This document shows positions 1-9,803 of a stretch of 64,000 bases of DNA, one piece after another. The translations under genes and the position numbers were made by a program. Where the stretch lies: assembly GCF_017591435.1 (NCBI RefSeq), contig NC_059304.1, positions 31,816,703-31,880,702 on the forward strand, written 5' to 3'. Each line of letters begins with the position of its first letter. Within the stretch, counting starts at the first letter, position 1. The notes below the pieces were generated by a model. The model was not told where the DNA came from and made no database searches. It saw only the letters and a list, made by a program, of their open reading frames with translations. Origin of the DNA: Portunus trituberculatus (lineage: Eukaryota > Arthropoda > Malacostraca > Decapoda > Portunidae).

Positions 1-540
1 GGCCATCTGCTGCAGGCTGTCTTCGTCCATCTCCTCAGCATTGGGGATGACTGCATGAATAGATTTAGGAAGGCGGAGAAGCCACAGTGCTCGCAGGAGG
101 TCCAGCTTTCTCTCTGATCCATCTGCTGCAGGGGGCAGCCGTGCCAGGGCTTTCATTTCGAGGAGGGCCTCAGACGGCCACTGGTCACCGAGCGGCTGTT
201 TAGAAAGGTGCAGGAGCTGTGAAACTCGCGACGCTGGGGACGGAGTGAAGCGTTGCAGAAGGAAACTCTTGAGGTCACTGTACTCGATGGCGCCGTTGCC
301 CTTAGATAGCAGCCACTCCGAGATGCGGGGAAAGAGATCGTCAGGGAGGGAGGCGAGGACGTGGTCAGCCTGGATTGTCGCACTAGTAAGTCTCTTCAGC
401 CGGAATTGCACCTCTGCTTGCCGGAACCACGTGGGAGCGTCGAGCACGGAGAAGGTGGGGAGCTTGACCTGTGCGACGGTGGCCGCAGGGACAGCTCTTG
501 TGGTGGAAGGAGAAGAGGGCGGTGTGACGCCGTTAGCCAT
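1..540 (-). CDS. Gag, N-terminal 180 codons, of a gypsy-type LTR retrotransposon (runs off the window)
   Basis: An uninterrupted minus-strand reading frame starts with ATG at 540-538 (MANGVTPPSSPSTTR...) and is still open at base 1, so the C-terminus, nucleocapsid and pol lie outside the window. Residues about 25-75 carry the arthropod gypsy Gag core: a K-L-P-x-F-S segment, D-A-P-T-W-F-R-Q-A-E-V-Q-F, then an A-D-H-V-L-A-S-L-P helix and a downstream L-L-x-R-F-T repeat. Gag would form the cytoplasmic particle that packages the RNA. No stop or frameshift is seen, so this copy may be young. The call rests on the motif pattern plus a fitting LTR and primer-binding site just upstream. Exact clade not assigned. 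Confidence 0.75.
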   Translation of the reverse strand, partial: MANGVTPPSSPSTTRAVPAATVAQVKLPTFSVLDAPTWFRQAEVQFRLKRLTSATIQADHVLASLPDDLFPRISEWLLSKGNGAIEYSDLKSFLLQRFTPSPASRVSQLLHLSKQPLGDQWPSEALLEMKALARLPPAADGSERKLDLLRALWLLRLPKSIHAVIPNAEEMDEDSLQQMA

Positions 541-585
541 GCCGAAGAGTGCGAGGAGAACGAGGAGTCACTCCGGGGTCACCAC

Positions 586-917
586 TGTAGCAAGCAGCTA
601 CTAGCCTAGGCAGCGAGGGCAGTGAAAACCGTGGTGGCAGGTCAGGAACTGATTTATTGGAGTACATCGGTTATATATATACCTTTCCGCTGGATCACAG
701 GTAGCCAATCACGTGACCGAGCAGAACTGGACATGTTGGCCAATCAGGAAATGGATCGGAGGAGAGGGAGTGCTGGACACGCTGGCCAATCCCAAACCAG
801 ATCACCGCAGGCCTGGGTGGGCTGTGATCCGCCAATGGCGAGTGTCCCTTGCTCGCCCTGCGCTCCCGTGATCCCAGCTGTCAGTTGTGGGTGCGAGGCG
901 CAGCCACACAAATAACA
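586..917 (-). mobile_element. 5' LTR (about 332 bp) with adjoining primer-binding site
   Basis: On the minus strand the segment begins TGTTATTTGTG at 917 and ends GCTACA at 586, giving the TG...CA ends of an LTR. A TATA-like run (TATATATAA) lies near 671-681 and AATAAA at 658-653, in the expected order. Directly after the LTR, with one spacer base, TGGTGACCCCGGAGTGA (584-568) fits a tRNA primer-binding site; I cannot name the tRNA. The gag ATG follows 28 bases later. The second LTR is outside the window, so the outer boundary rests on sequence signals only. Confidence 0.6.
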
Positions 918-1015
918 GTTCTCGCTCAAACACACTGCTTAGCATGTGGAGTGTTAATTAGATGCCACTCTGAGAAGGAGGCACGTCCGCACGCCATGGA
1001 GAGTGTGGAGCAAGT
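911..1015. repeat. Dispersed repeat, copy 1 (partner at 7151-7256)
   Basis: About 105 bp that align by eye with 7151-7256 in the same orientation, sharing blocks such as ACACTGCTTAGCATGTGG / GCACATTGCTTAGCGTGTGG and GGAGGCACGTCCGC / GGAGGCTCGTCCGC. Roughly four of five bases match. It lies immediately outside the LTR at 586-917, so the LTR element may have landed at the edge of this repeat. No coding potential or class seen. Confidence 0.6.
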
Positions 1016-1044
1016 GTGTATGTGTGTGTGTGTGTGTGTGCACT

Positions 1045-1088
<44 letters not shown>

Positions 1089-1142
1089 TAGTAGTAGTAG
1101 TAGTAGCAGTAGTAGTAATAGTAGTAGTAGTAGTATCGGTAG

Positions 1143-1224
<82 letters not shown>

Positions 1225-1396
1225 TGTAGTATAGTAGTAGTAGTATAGTAGTATTGGTAATAGTAGTACTAGTAGTAGTAGTTCTTGTTGTTGTTGTTGT
1301 TGTTGTAACAGTAGTAATGTAGTAGTTTTATTTTAGTAGTAATAGTAGTAGTTGGATTAGTAGTAGTAGTAGTATTTTTTAGTAAGTTTTTAGTAA

Positions 1397-1432
<36 letters not shown>

Positions 1433-1545
1433 TAGTAGTAGTAGTTTATTAGTAGTAGCAGTAGTAGTAGTAGTAGTAGTAGTTGTTGTTGTTGTTGTTG
1501 TATTAATAGTAGTAGTAGTAGTAGTAATAATAGTAGTAGTTGTCA

Positions 1546-1580
<35 letters not shown>

Positions 1581-1660
1581 GTTAGTAGTAGTACTAGTAG
1601 TACTAGTAGTAGTAGTTTTTGTAGCAGCAGTAGTAGTAGTTGCAGTACAGGAAGTAGTTT
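1016..1660. repeat. Compound microsatellite: (TG)n, (GA)n, then long (TAG)n with (TTG)n and (ATT)n patches
   Basis: (TG)n at 1016-1040, (GA)n at 1047-1085, then about 570 bp dominated by TAG/AGT triplets with GTT, AGC and ATT interruptions. Poly-valine and poly-glutamate frames here are products of the repeats, not proteins. Confidence 0.95.
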
Positions 1661-1748
1661 CAGTAAAGTTATTGTTTTGCCTAATGTAATTTATATTGAA
1701 AATAAAAGTTTAAAGGAACAAATAAGAAGAAAATATGCAAATAAGATG

Positions 1749-1803
<55 letters not shown>

Positions 1804-1925
1804 CTACACTAATCATTGATGAAAATTATAATAAAACAATCCTAATAATTGTAAATATAATAATAATAGCAATGTCATAAAACACTAAAATCATACAATA
1901 ATATTCATAATAATAATGACAATAA
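1661..1925. repeat. AT-rich spacer with (GA)n tract
   Basis: Contains (GA)n at about 1751-1801 in AT-rich sequence and a short (GT)n at 1926-1945. No gene or transposon end recognised. Confidence 0.8.
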
Positions 1926-2236
1926 TGTGTGTGTGTTTGTGTGTAATTCACTGTTTGATCTGCTGCAGTCTCTGACGAGACAGCCAGACGTTACCCTCGG
2001 AACAGCTCAGAGCTCATTATTTCCGATCTTGGGATAGGTCTGAGACCAGGCACACACCACACACTGGGACAACAAGGTCACAACTCCTCGATTTACATCC
2101 CGTACCTACTCACTGCTAGGTGAACAGGGGCTACACGTGAAAGGAGACACACCCAAATATCTCCACCTGGCCGGGGAATCGAACCCCGGTCATCTGGTTT
2201 GTGAAGCCAGCGCTCTAACCACTGAGCTACCGGGCT
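1926..2236 (-). mobile_element. tRNA-derived SINE, complete head (family S1)
   Basis: The minus-strand head at 2236-2163 reads as a tRNA: AGCCCGGTAGCTCAGTGG with an A box, an anticodon arm with CAC in the loop position (valine-like), and a B box GGTTCGATTCC. The 3' CCA-stem pairing is imperfect and a long body follows, so it is a SINE and not a tRNA gene. The body includes TACGGGATGTAAATCGAGG and GAGCTCTGAGCTGTTCCG and ends near a (CA)n tail. The same body without the head recurs at 30409-30582. RNA polymerase III would transcribe it from the internal boxes. Confidence 0.8.
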
Positions 2237-3372
2237 GTGTGTGTGTGTATTCACCTAGTTGTAATTTTACAGGGCCTGGGTATCATACTTGTGTGGCCCC
2301 GTCTCCATATCTACACACATACAACTTTCCTTTAAAACTATGCACACTCCTCGCTGACACCACCTCCTCACTCAAACCATTCCACACCTCCACACATCTT
2401 TCTGGGAAACTATATTTCTTCACATCCTTCAAGCATATTCCCTTGGCTATCTTTTACTATGCGATCTTGTAGTTCTATTTAAGTTTTCCTCTCTCAACAT
2501 CATTTGCTCGTTATCCACTTCATCCAGTCCGTTCAACAGTTTATAAACCTGTATTAAATCTCCTCTTTCTCTTCTTTGTTCCAAGGTAAGCAAATTCATT
2601 TCTTTTAATCTCTCCTCATAGGTCATTTCTGCCAATTCCGGAACCATTTTTGTTGCCATTCTCTGCAATCTCTCTATCTTCCTTATATGCTTCTTTTTAT
2701 AAGGGGACCAAACCACTCCAGCATATTCCAATCTTGGTCTAATTACCATACTAATTAATTTCTTCATCATATCTTTATCCATATAATGGAAGGCTAATTC
2801 AATATTTTTTTTATCAAATTATACGTTTCTCCAAACATCTTATCAATATGAGCCTCAAACTGCCCATGGTCTTGTATTATCACTCCCAAATCCTTTTCCT
2901 TTTCCACCTTTTTCAACACTACTTCTTCACCCATCTTATATGACCCTCTTGGCCCTCTTCCACTCTTCCCCATCTCCATCACATGACTTTTGCTCAGATT
3001 AAATTCCATTTGCCACCTCTTGCTCCACTTCCAAATCTTATTCAGGTCTGCCTGTAAAATTTCACAATCTTCTTCACTCTTCACACACCTACACAACTTC
3101 GCATCATCCATAAACAAATTAATATAACTGTTTACTCCCTCTGGCATGTCATTAATATATACAAGGAAAAGTATTGGTGCCAGCACTGAGCCTTGCGGGA
3201 CTCCACTCTCCACCACCAACCAGTCCGACTTTGCATCCCTTATTACCGTTCTCATCTCCCTCCATCTCAAGTAGTTTTCCATCCACTTTAACACTTTTCC
3301 TTTCAGTCCTCCATAAATCTCTAGTTTCCATAACAGTCTCATGTGAGGTACCTTGTCAAAAGCTTTCTTTAA

Positions 3373-4159
3373 CCCCTTCCTTACTGCAAGACTGTTTTTA
3401 TATCATCCGCAAAAGCACCTCGTGGTCAAGATGCTGCCTGTGCATACCACACCAATACATTTGTATAACCGTGGCCTGAGTGCGGATTTTGCCTTTTTCA
3501 TACTCCACGTGGTTCACTATAAACAAACAAACACTGGAGGCGTTATTTTTAGCCACCCCAGCGTAACAAAACCATCCCCCCCACTAGCCAATCAATATCG
3601 GAGTTAATTTTTCATGCATAAACTATAAAGCCAATCACTATTCTTTGACATATATTATTTCCACAGTCCCCCCAAGAACATCAGTTCTCTAGTATCGGCT
3701 GTGGTGAAATTGTTCTATTGCCTCTAGTTAGAGATAATGGCGTCTGCTCTTAGCAGCGATGAGGATTATCATAATTATGAGACAGATAGTGAGGATATAC
3801 TGGAAGACGCTCCAGATGAATATGATTCAGACTATGATCCTGAAAAAGAAATAGGAGAGAGTGATAGTGACAGCAGTGTTGAAACCCTCTCGGCAAGTGA
3901 GGGGGAGCAGCCTAGTTATGACTGCCTCAGGGCCACCCTCACCAGGTGCAGAGTGTGTGGTACTGAATTTATGATTAGTGCACAATTTATGATTGTTTAC
4001 GTTTTCTTTTATTAATAAAATGACAAAAATATGTTTAGAAAAAAGTACATAACACTGAGTTAGAAAGAAATATAATGTGTAGATCTCCTGAGGCACGTGC
4101 CATACGGGCAGGGGCTCATATAGGAACGCTTTGTTTATATCAGTGGCTCTAAGGAAGGG
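3373..4159 (+). mobile_element. piggyBac deletion derivative (787 bp) flanked by TTAA
   Basis: TTAA occurs at 3369-3372 and 4160-4163, and the ends are inverted: CCCCTTCCTTACTGC on the left and CCCTTCCTTAGAGCC on the right (read inward). It sits inside the family A LINE RT, and removing it with one TTAA restores the RT reading sequence. TTAA target duplication is the hallmark of piggyBac. It keeps only the first part of a transposase gene, so it can move only with help. Confidence 0.9.
3737..4015 (+). pseudogene. piggyBac transposase N-terminus remnant
   Basis: 92 codons begin M-A-S-A-L-S-S-D-E-D. Residues 7-57 are strongly acidic (D, E, S runs), as in the N-termini of piggyBac transposases, then a short C-x2-C segment. 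The frame ends at a stop just before AATAAA (4013-4018), which could serve as a polyadenylation signal. The catalytic DDD core is absent. The position inside a TTAA-flanked element makes the assignment; by itself the acidic stretch would not. Confidence 0.6.
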
Positions 4160-5884
4160 TTAAATCCAAATATACACAGTCCATCCATCCTCTCTCTCTT
4201 GTATTTTGTCAACCACTCTTGAATAAAAGCTCAGTAGATTTGTTACACATGACCTCCCTTTCCTAAAGCCAAATTGATGATCCGATAATAACTTATGATC
4301 CTCCAGGAACCGTATCCAATATTTCTTTATCACCCTCTCACAAATCTTACCGACCACACTTGTTAGAGACACAGGTCTATAGTTAAGAGGCTCTTCCTTA
4401 GTGCCTCCCTTATAAATGGGCACCACTTCAGCTCTTTTCCACTCTACTGGTACTTCCCCTGTTTCTAATGAGCACGTTATAATATCATATAATGGATCAA
4501 TCAATTCTTCTCTACACTCCTTCAATAATTTTCCTGAAACTTCATCTGGTCCCATCGCTTTATCATCTTTAAGTTCCTCCAACATTTTATATAACTTTTT
4601 TTTAGGTATCTTAATGTCATCCATGTGCACATTTCCTTGTACATTCTGAGGCTTTACAAACATTGTTTCTTCAGTAAATACTTGCTGAAACCTATTATTT
4701 AGCAATTCCGCTATATTCTTCGAGTCATCTACTATCCCTTGCTCTCCTTTTAATCTTTCAATGGACTCTCTCTTTTTAAGTTTACCATTTATGAACCTGT
4801 AAAACAATTTTGGATGTTTCTTACTCTTGTCTACAATATCTTTTTCAAATTTTCTTTCCTCTTCCCTCCTTACCCTCACATACTCATTTCTCACCACTAT
4901 AATTCTCCTTATTTAGTATATTCCTGCTCTTCTTCCATCTTTTCCAAACCACATCTCTCTTTTCCTTAGCCTTAACACAAGTTGCATTAAACCAATCCTT
5001 TCTTCCTTCCTCTCTCGGTTTATACTTTGGTACAAATTTCATAACTCCTTCTTTATAATATTTCATAAAAATCTCATATTTCTTTTGCACTTCTCTGATT
5101 TGTAACATCTCCCATTCTAATTTTCTGAAATAATTTTTCAAACTTTCTGTGTCCATCTTTCTATAATTCAATCTACCACTCCTGTATGTCTCGTCCTTCC
5201 TTCGCTGTGTTGTTGCTATCTGCATTTCCATAACCACATGATCACTCTTTCCCAAAGGACACTTGTATTGTATATCTCCACATAGGTACACTTCTCTTGT
5301 TAACACCAAATCCAGTCTAGCCGGTTCATCATCTCCTCTATATCTAGTATTTTCCTTCACCCTCTGTTCCATCATATTTTCCATCATTAGATTAAGAAAT
5401 CTCTCTCCCATGCTTCCTCTCCAACACCACTTACTAGATTTTCCCAATCCACCTCCTTACAATTAAAATCTCCTACTAGTATCACCTTTCTTTTCCAGAT
5501 AATACACTTTCCAAACTCTGTAAAGTATCCTTGATCATATTGTCATATTCCTTAATGTCCAAGAATTTGTTTTAGGAGGTACATAGGTCACCATGATTAT
5601 TAATTCTTTTCCATCACTTTTTATCCTTATGCTTATCACTTCTGCATTGTTCTTCCCATACCAAACCTTATCCACATTTATTTATTTCTTCGTCATAATC
5701 ATAACTCCTCCTCCACCTTTACTCTCTCTATCCTTTCTCCATATATTATATTTATTATCCAAATTTATCTTTGTTTTTTCATGCAATTTTGTCTCAGTCA
5801 AACACACTATATCAGGCTTCTCCACCATCATATAGTCTTGCAATTCCAATCTACTTGACAGTATCCCATCTATATTAGTATACA

Positions 5885-6957
5885 TTACGGTCCACCCACT
5901 GCTCCTCTAGGGTTCCTCCGTATTCCTTCTTTCCACATACCACTTTCTGACTCTCTCCTATAACTCTCCAAAAAACTTTTCTCTTTCCTCCTCAGACCGC
6001 TCATCATTTTCCTTCTCGCCTCTTCCACCAATTCCTTATATCTTCTCTCTTCCTCATTTCTATTCTTTCTCACAAACACCTCTTTACAACCTTCTATCTC
6101 TCTTAACTTTGATGTTCTATATAGGATATCCTCCAGATTGTTGTGACTTCAGTACTACTTTAATCGGTCTGCTCACTCCCTCCTTATACGGACCCAGTCT
6201 ATGGATCTCTTCCACTTCTTCTTGTAGGTCTTTTTTCATCATCATTTAGATTTTTGAACAGATCTCTTACCGTTTTAATTCTTCCTTAATTCTCTTAGGC
6301 TTATATGTTATATTTTGTTCTTTCATCCCAAATATTAACACACTCTTCTTCTTTTCTGCTATTTCCCTTATCAATGTTTCCTTATTCTTCATTACATTAA
6401 CCAGTTCCTTGGACCTTTCTTTTTGTCTTCCTTCAACTGATCTTTAATTATTTCTTGTAATCCAACCATCTCTGCTTCCCTCGACTCAGTCCATTGTGTT
6501 TTCTTCAGTTCCCATTCCCTTTCAAACCTTTCATTCTGCTCACTAATCATTTCCTTAAAGTCATCTTTCTCCTTTACTACTCTCTCCATTTTCTCCTCCA
6601 ACCGTCTCTTGTATTTTTCAACCTCCACTCTCAAGTGTGCATTCTCATCCACCAATCGTTTTCATTTTCCTCCAGTCTTTTAACTCTTTCCTTCAAAGCC
6701 TTGTGGAATTCTCTATCCTGCTCCTCCTCACTCCTCTGAACTTTTAATTCCTTCACCAACTCCTCAAATCTCTTCTCCAACATTACCAATCTACCTTGCA
6801 ATGTTGCCCCTGTTGAAGATGGACTCATGCTTTGACTGGCCACTTTCGGCTTTGTTCCCTGGGCCTCATCAACATATTTTGAATTTGGTAATTTATTTCT
6901 TAACGGTCTATCCATTTTTTTTTTACTCTTCCTGGGAGCATGTGGGTGTGTGGTCAC
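5885..6957 (-). pseudogene. LINE family A ORF1 (RNA-binding protein, frameshifted)
   Basis: The frame starts at ATG 6957 (M-T-T-H-P-H-A-P-R-K-S-K-K-K). Residues about 50-200 are a charged heptad-like coiled coil (LEKRFEELVKELKVQ; EKYKRRLEEKMERVVKEKDD). After a shift near 6650 and another near 6390 comes an RRM-like core (S-V-L-I-F-G-M-K-E) and E-E-I-H-R-L-G...R-P-I-K-V-V-L-K-S, the arrangement known from L1/Jockey-type ORF1 proteins that bind element RNA. The last part (6079-5885) ends at TAA 5887-5885, which overlaps the ORF2 ATG. At least three frame breaks. Confidence 0.75.
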
Positions 6958-7150
6958 TGGGGTCCAGGCCTGGTAGCTACGTGTGTGTGGTGGGATGCGT
7001 TGGCGGCTGCTATGGCTGGCCTTTGTGTGGTTCCCGCTCTGTCGTTTGGAGTGTGGAGGTTCTCACACCTCCGATCACTCCCATGTACACGCCACCAGGC
7101 TACGTTCACTCTGTACACTCGTTCACATGCTCTGGTCGCCCCTCAATAGC

Positions 7151-7256
7151 AATAACTATTCTCACTCAAGCACATTGCTTAGCGTGTGGAGTGTTAGTTA
7201 GAAGCCGCTCTGAGCAGGAGGCTCGTCCGCTCTCCACAGAGCGCGGAGTGTGTGTA
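7151..7256. repeat. Dispersed repeat, copy 2 (partner at 911-1015)
   Basis: Aligns with 911-1015 in direct orientation. It lies between the 5' leader of LINE A and the 3' end of the truncated LINE B copy. No class assigned. Confidence 0.55.
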
Positions 7257-8030
7257 TTTACCTAATTGTATTTACCTAATTGTAACATACGGGAAAAGAG
7301 CTATGCTCGTACTGTCCCGTCTCCATATCTACTAATGTCCAGCTTTTTCTTAAAATCATGAATATTCCTTGCGTTGACCACTTCCACGTCTAAATTATTC
7401 CATGCTTCCACCCTTCTATGAGGGAAGCTATATTTTTTCACATCTCTCCTATAAGTGGCCATTTTTAGGTTTTTCCCATGCCCTCTCGACATTCTTTCAT
7501 TCCACATACACAGATCTTCCCTATCCATTTTTTCCATGCCAATCATCACTCTGTATATTGCTATCAGGTCTCCCCTTTCTCTTCTGTTTTCCAGGGTCGG
7601 AAGTTGCATTCTGTTCAGTCTGTCTTCATAAGTCAAATCTCTTAAGTCAGGCACCATTTTGTTGCAGCCCTCTGTACTTTCTCTAGTTTCCTTATGTGTT
7701 TCTTTAAGTTCGGAGCCCACTGTATTGTTGCATATTCAAGCCTCGGTCTTATCATTGCAGTAATTATTTTCTTCATCATTTCTTCATCTAAATATCTGAC
7801 GCCACTCTTATGTTCCTCAATAAGTTCAATACTTCTCCAATTATTTTGTTTATATGTCTCTCTGGCGATAGGTCATTGGTAATTGTCACCCCAAGGTCTT
7901 TTTCTTCATGACTGGTTTTTATGTCTTCATTTCCTATCTTGTACATACTCCTGATTCTTCTTTCACTCTTGCCAAACTCTAATTTCTTGCATTTTGTCGT
8001 GTTGAACTCCATTTGCCATGTACAGCTCCA
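7257..8030 (-). mobile_element. LINE family B, 5'-truncated copy (3' end of ORF2 and tail)
   Basis: Nearly identical by eye to the 3' 770 bp of the plus-strand copy ending at 12653. Frames 8012-7788 (E-F-N-T-T-K-C-K-K...) and 7720-7301 cover the end of ORF2 through K-K-Y-S-F-P-H-R-R-V-E-A-W-N-N-L and Y-G-D-G-T-V-R-A-stop, with one frame break near 7780. The 3' tail holds two copies of TTACAATTAGGTAAATACA-type sequence. The break at 8030 into (TG)n is a typical 5' truncation. Confidence 0.9.
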
Positions 8031-8771
<741 letters not shown>

Positions 8772-8845
8772 AATGTCCAGGGAAGGTGAATATAAACTGT
8801 AGCCTGTGTTTGAGCCATCAGCTGGTTTGTTTACATCTGCGCAAC

Positions 8846-9803
8846 ATGGCGGCCGTGAACTCGAAAGATGAATCAGACTTCACAGGATTTCAAGGAATAA
8901 TGGAGAAGAGCGTTTATGTGAAGAAAATTCTAGAGTTGGAAGGTAAAATTGAAAAACTGTTTGAAAAGTATGGGGGCCTGGAAACGAGTTATGACAATGT
9001 AATGAAAGAATGTGCCAATATGAAGAAGGAAAATGAAGTACTGAAAGAGGAAGTTAAGCTAATTAAAGTGAATTGCGAAAAATGTGGAGAATCTCTAGGA
9101 AAAGTGATGGAGAAGCAGGCTGAATGGAAAAAAAAGTCAGGAAGTGGAAAGAAAGGAGGTAAATTACAAAGTTGCAAGTCTGGAAAAGGAAATCAAAGAG
9201 TCTGGGGAGAAAACTTTGGGCCTTGCTGAAATTATAGATCAACAGATCATAGAAGAGAAGATTGCTGAGAAAGTGGTGAAGGTTATTAAGTCAAATGAGA
9301 CATTGGTGAGGGAAACTGTAGACAAAAAGAGATGTGTGGTGATATTTGGTGTGGAGGAGGATAAGACACCGAGTAAAATGGAGAGAGAAAAACATAAAAA
9401 GGTGATAAATAATATCATTAATGTGGTGCAGGAGGAGGAAAAGACCTAGTACAAGAAATAGAGGACTTCCATAGAATTGGAAAGTTCACAAGAGAAGGTA
9501 TGAGGCCAATAAGAATCAAACTTAAGTCACAAAAGGATGTAGATGAATTGGTGGAGAAGTCATGGAGGCTAGCCCAGCAGGAAACAACAAGGAAGATTTG
9601 GTTGAGAAGAGATCTCGGTGAAAAGGAAAGAGAAATGTTAAATGAGTTGAGAAAGGAGGCTTTGAAAAAAATGAAGAGAGGACAGAAGAGGAGAAGAAAG
9701 AGTTTTTCTGGAGAATCTTGGATATGAGACTGAGGAAGTGGTTCATAACCCAGAAAAGTACAGCAAGAAAGGACTAAAGAAACTTACATATGAGCGAATG
9801 TAA
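8846..9803 (+). pseudogene. LINE family B ORF1
   Basis: ATG 8846 in ACATGGCGGCC begins M-A-A-V-N-S-K-D-E-S-D. Residues 25-115 form a coiled coil rich in K and E (L-E-L-E-G-K-I-E-K-L-F-E-K). A shift near 9150 moves to V-A-S-L-E-K-E-I-K, then R-C-V-V-I-F-G-V-E-E (RRM-like start). A second shift near 9445 gives I-E-D-F-H-R-I-G...R-P-I-R-I-K-L-K-S and R-K-I-W-L-R-R-D-L. The final frame, after another shift near 9680, ends E-V-V-H-N-P-E-K-Y...R-M at TAA 9801-9803. RNA-binding nucleocapsid-like role inferred from the domain order. Confidence 0.75.

Larger units (their letters stand above)
2290..5885 (-). pseudogene. LINE family A ORF2 (endonuclease-reverse transcriptase, broken)
   Basis: Starts M-Y-T-N-I-D-G-I-L-S at 5885. 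The apurinic-type endonuclease shows C-L-T-E-T-K-L, G-G-G-G-V-M, Y-V-P-P-K-T-N-S-W, G-D-F-N-C-K-E-V-D-W and S-D-H (5885-5200). The RT follows (4897-2790) with N-Y-R-P-V-S-L-T-S-V, H-Q-F-G-F-R-K-G-R-S and G-V-P-Q-G-S-V-L-A-P. The catalytic box reads F-M-D-D (3114-3103) instead of the family's F-A-D-D. The C-terminal part (2782-2290) has R-P-R-L-E-Y-A and R-K-I-E-R-L-Q-R. Frameshifts lie near 5680, 5450, 4890, 2790 and 2450, besides the piggyBac insertion. It would nick target DNA and prime reverse transcription in the nucleus if intact. Confidence 0.85.
2240..7150 (-). mobile_element. CR1/Jockey-superfamily LINE, family A, full-length but decayed, split by a piggyBac derivative
   Basis: In minus-strand order it has a 5' leader (7150-6958), ORF1 (coiled coil then RRM-like region), ORF2 (endonuclease, reverse transcriptase, C-terminal region) and a 3' end with TTACAACTAGGTGAATAC running into (AC)n. 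ORF1 and ORF2 overlap at UAAUG. The RT is interrupted at 3373-4159 by a TTAA-flanked DNA element; removing the insert and one TTAA rejoins D-L-K-K-A-F-D-K. Several frameshifts and an altered RT active site show the copy is dead. It resembles family B in layout, in the stop-start overlap and in the 3' motif, but is clearly diverged from it. Confidence 0.85.

Noticed and set aside
1016..1234. Poly-valine and poly-glutamate proteins
   Set aside because: Frames in (TAG)n and (GA)n microsatellites.
2163..2236. Valine tRNA gene
   Set aside because: The head folds only imperfectly and is followed by a SINE body that recurs at 30409-30582, so it is a SINE.
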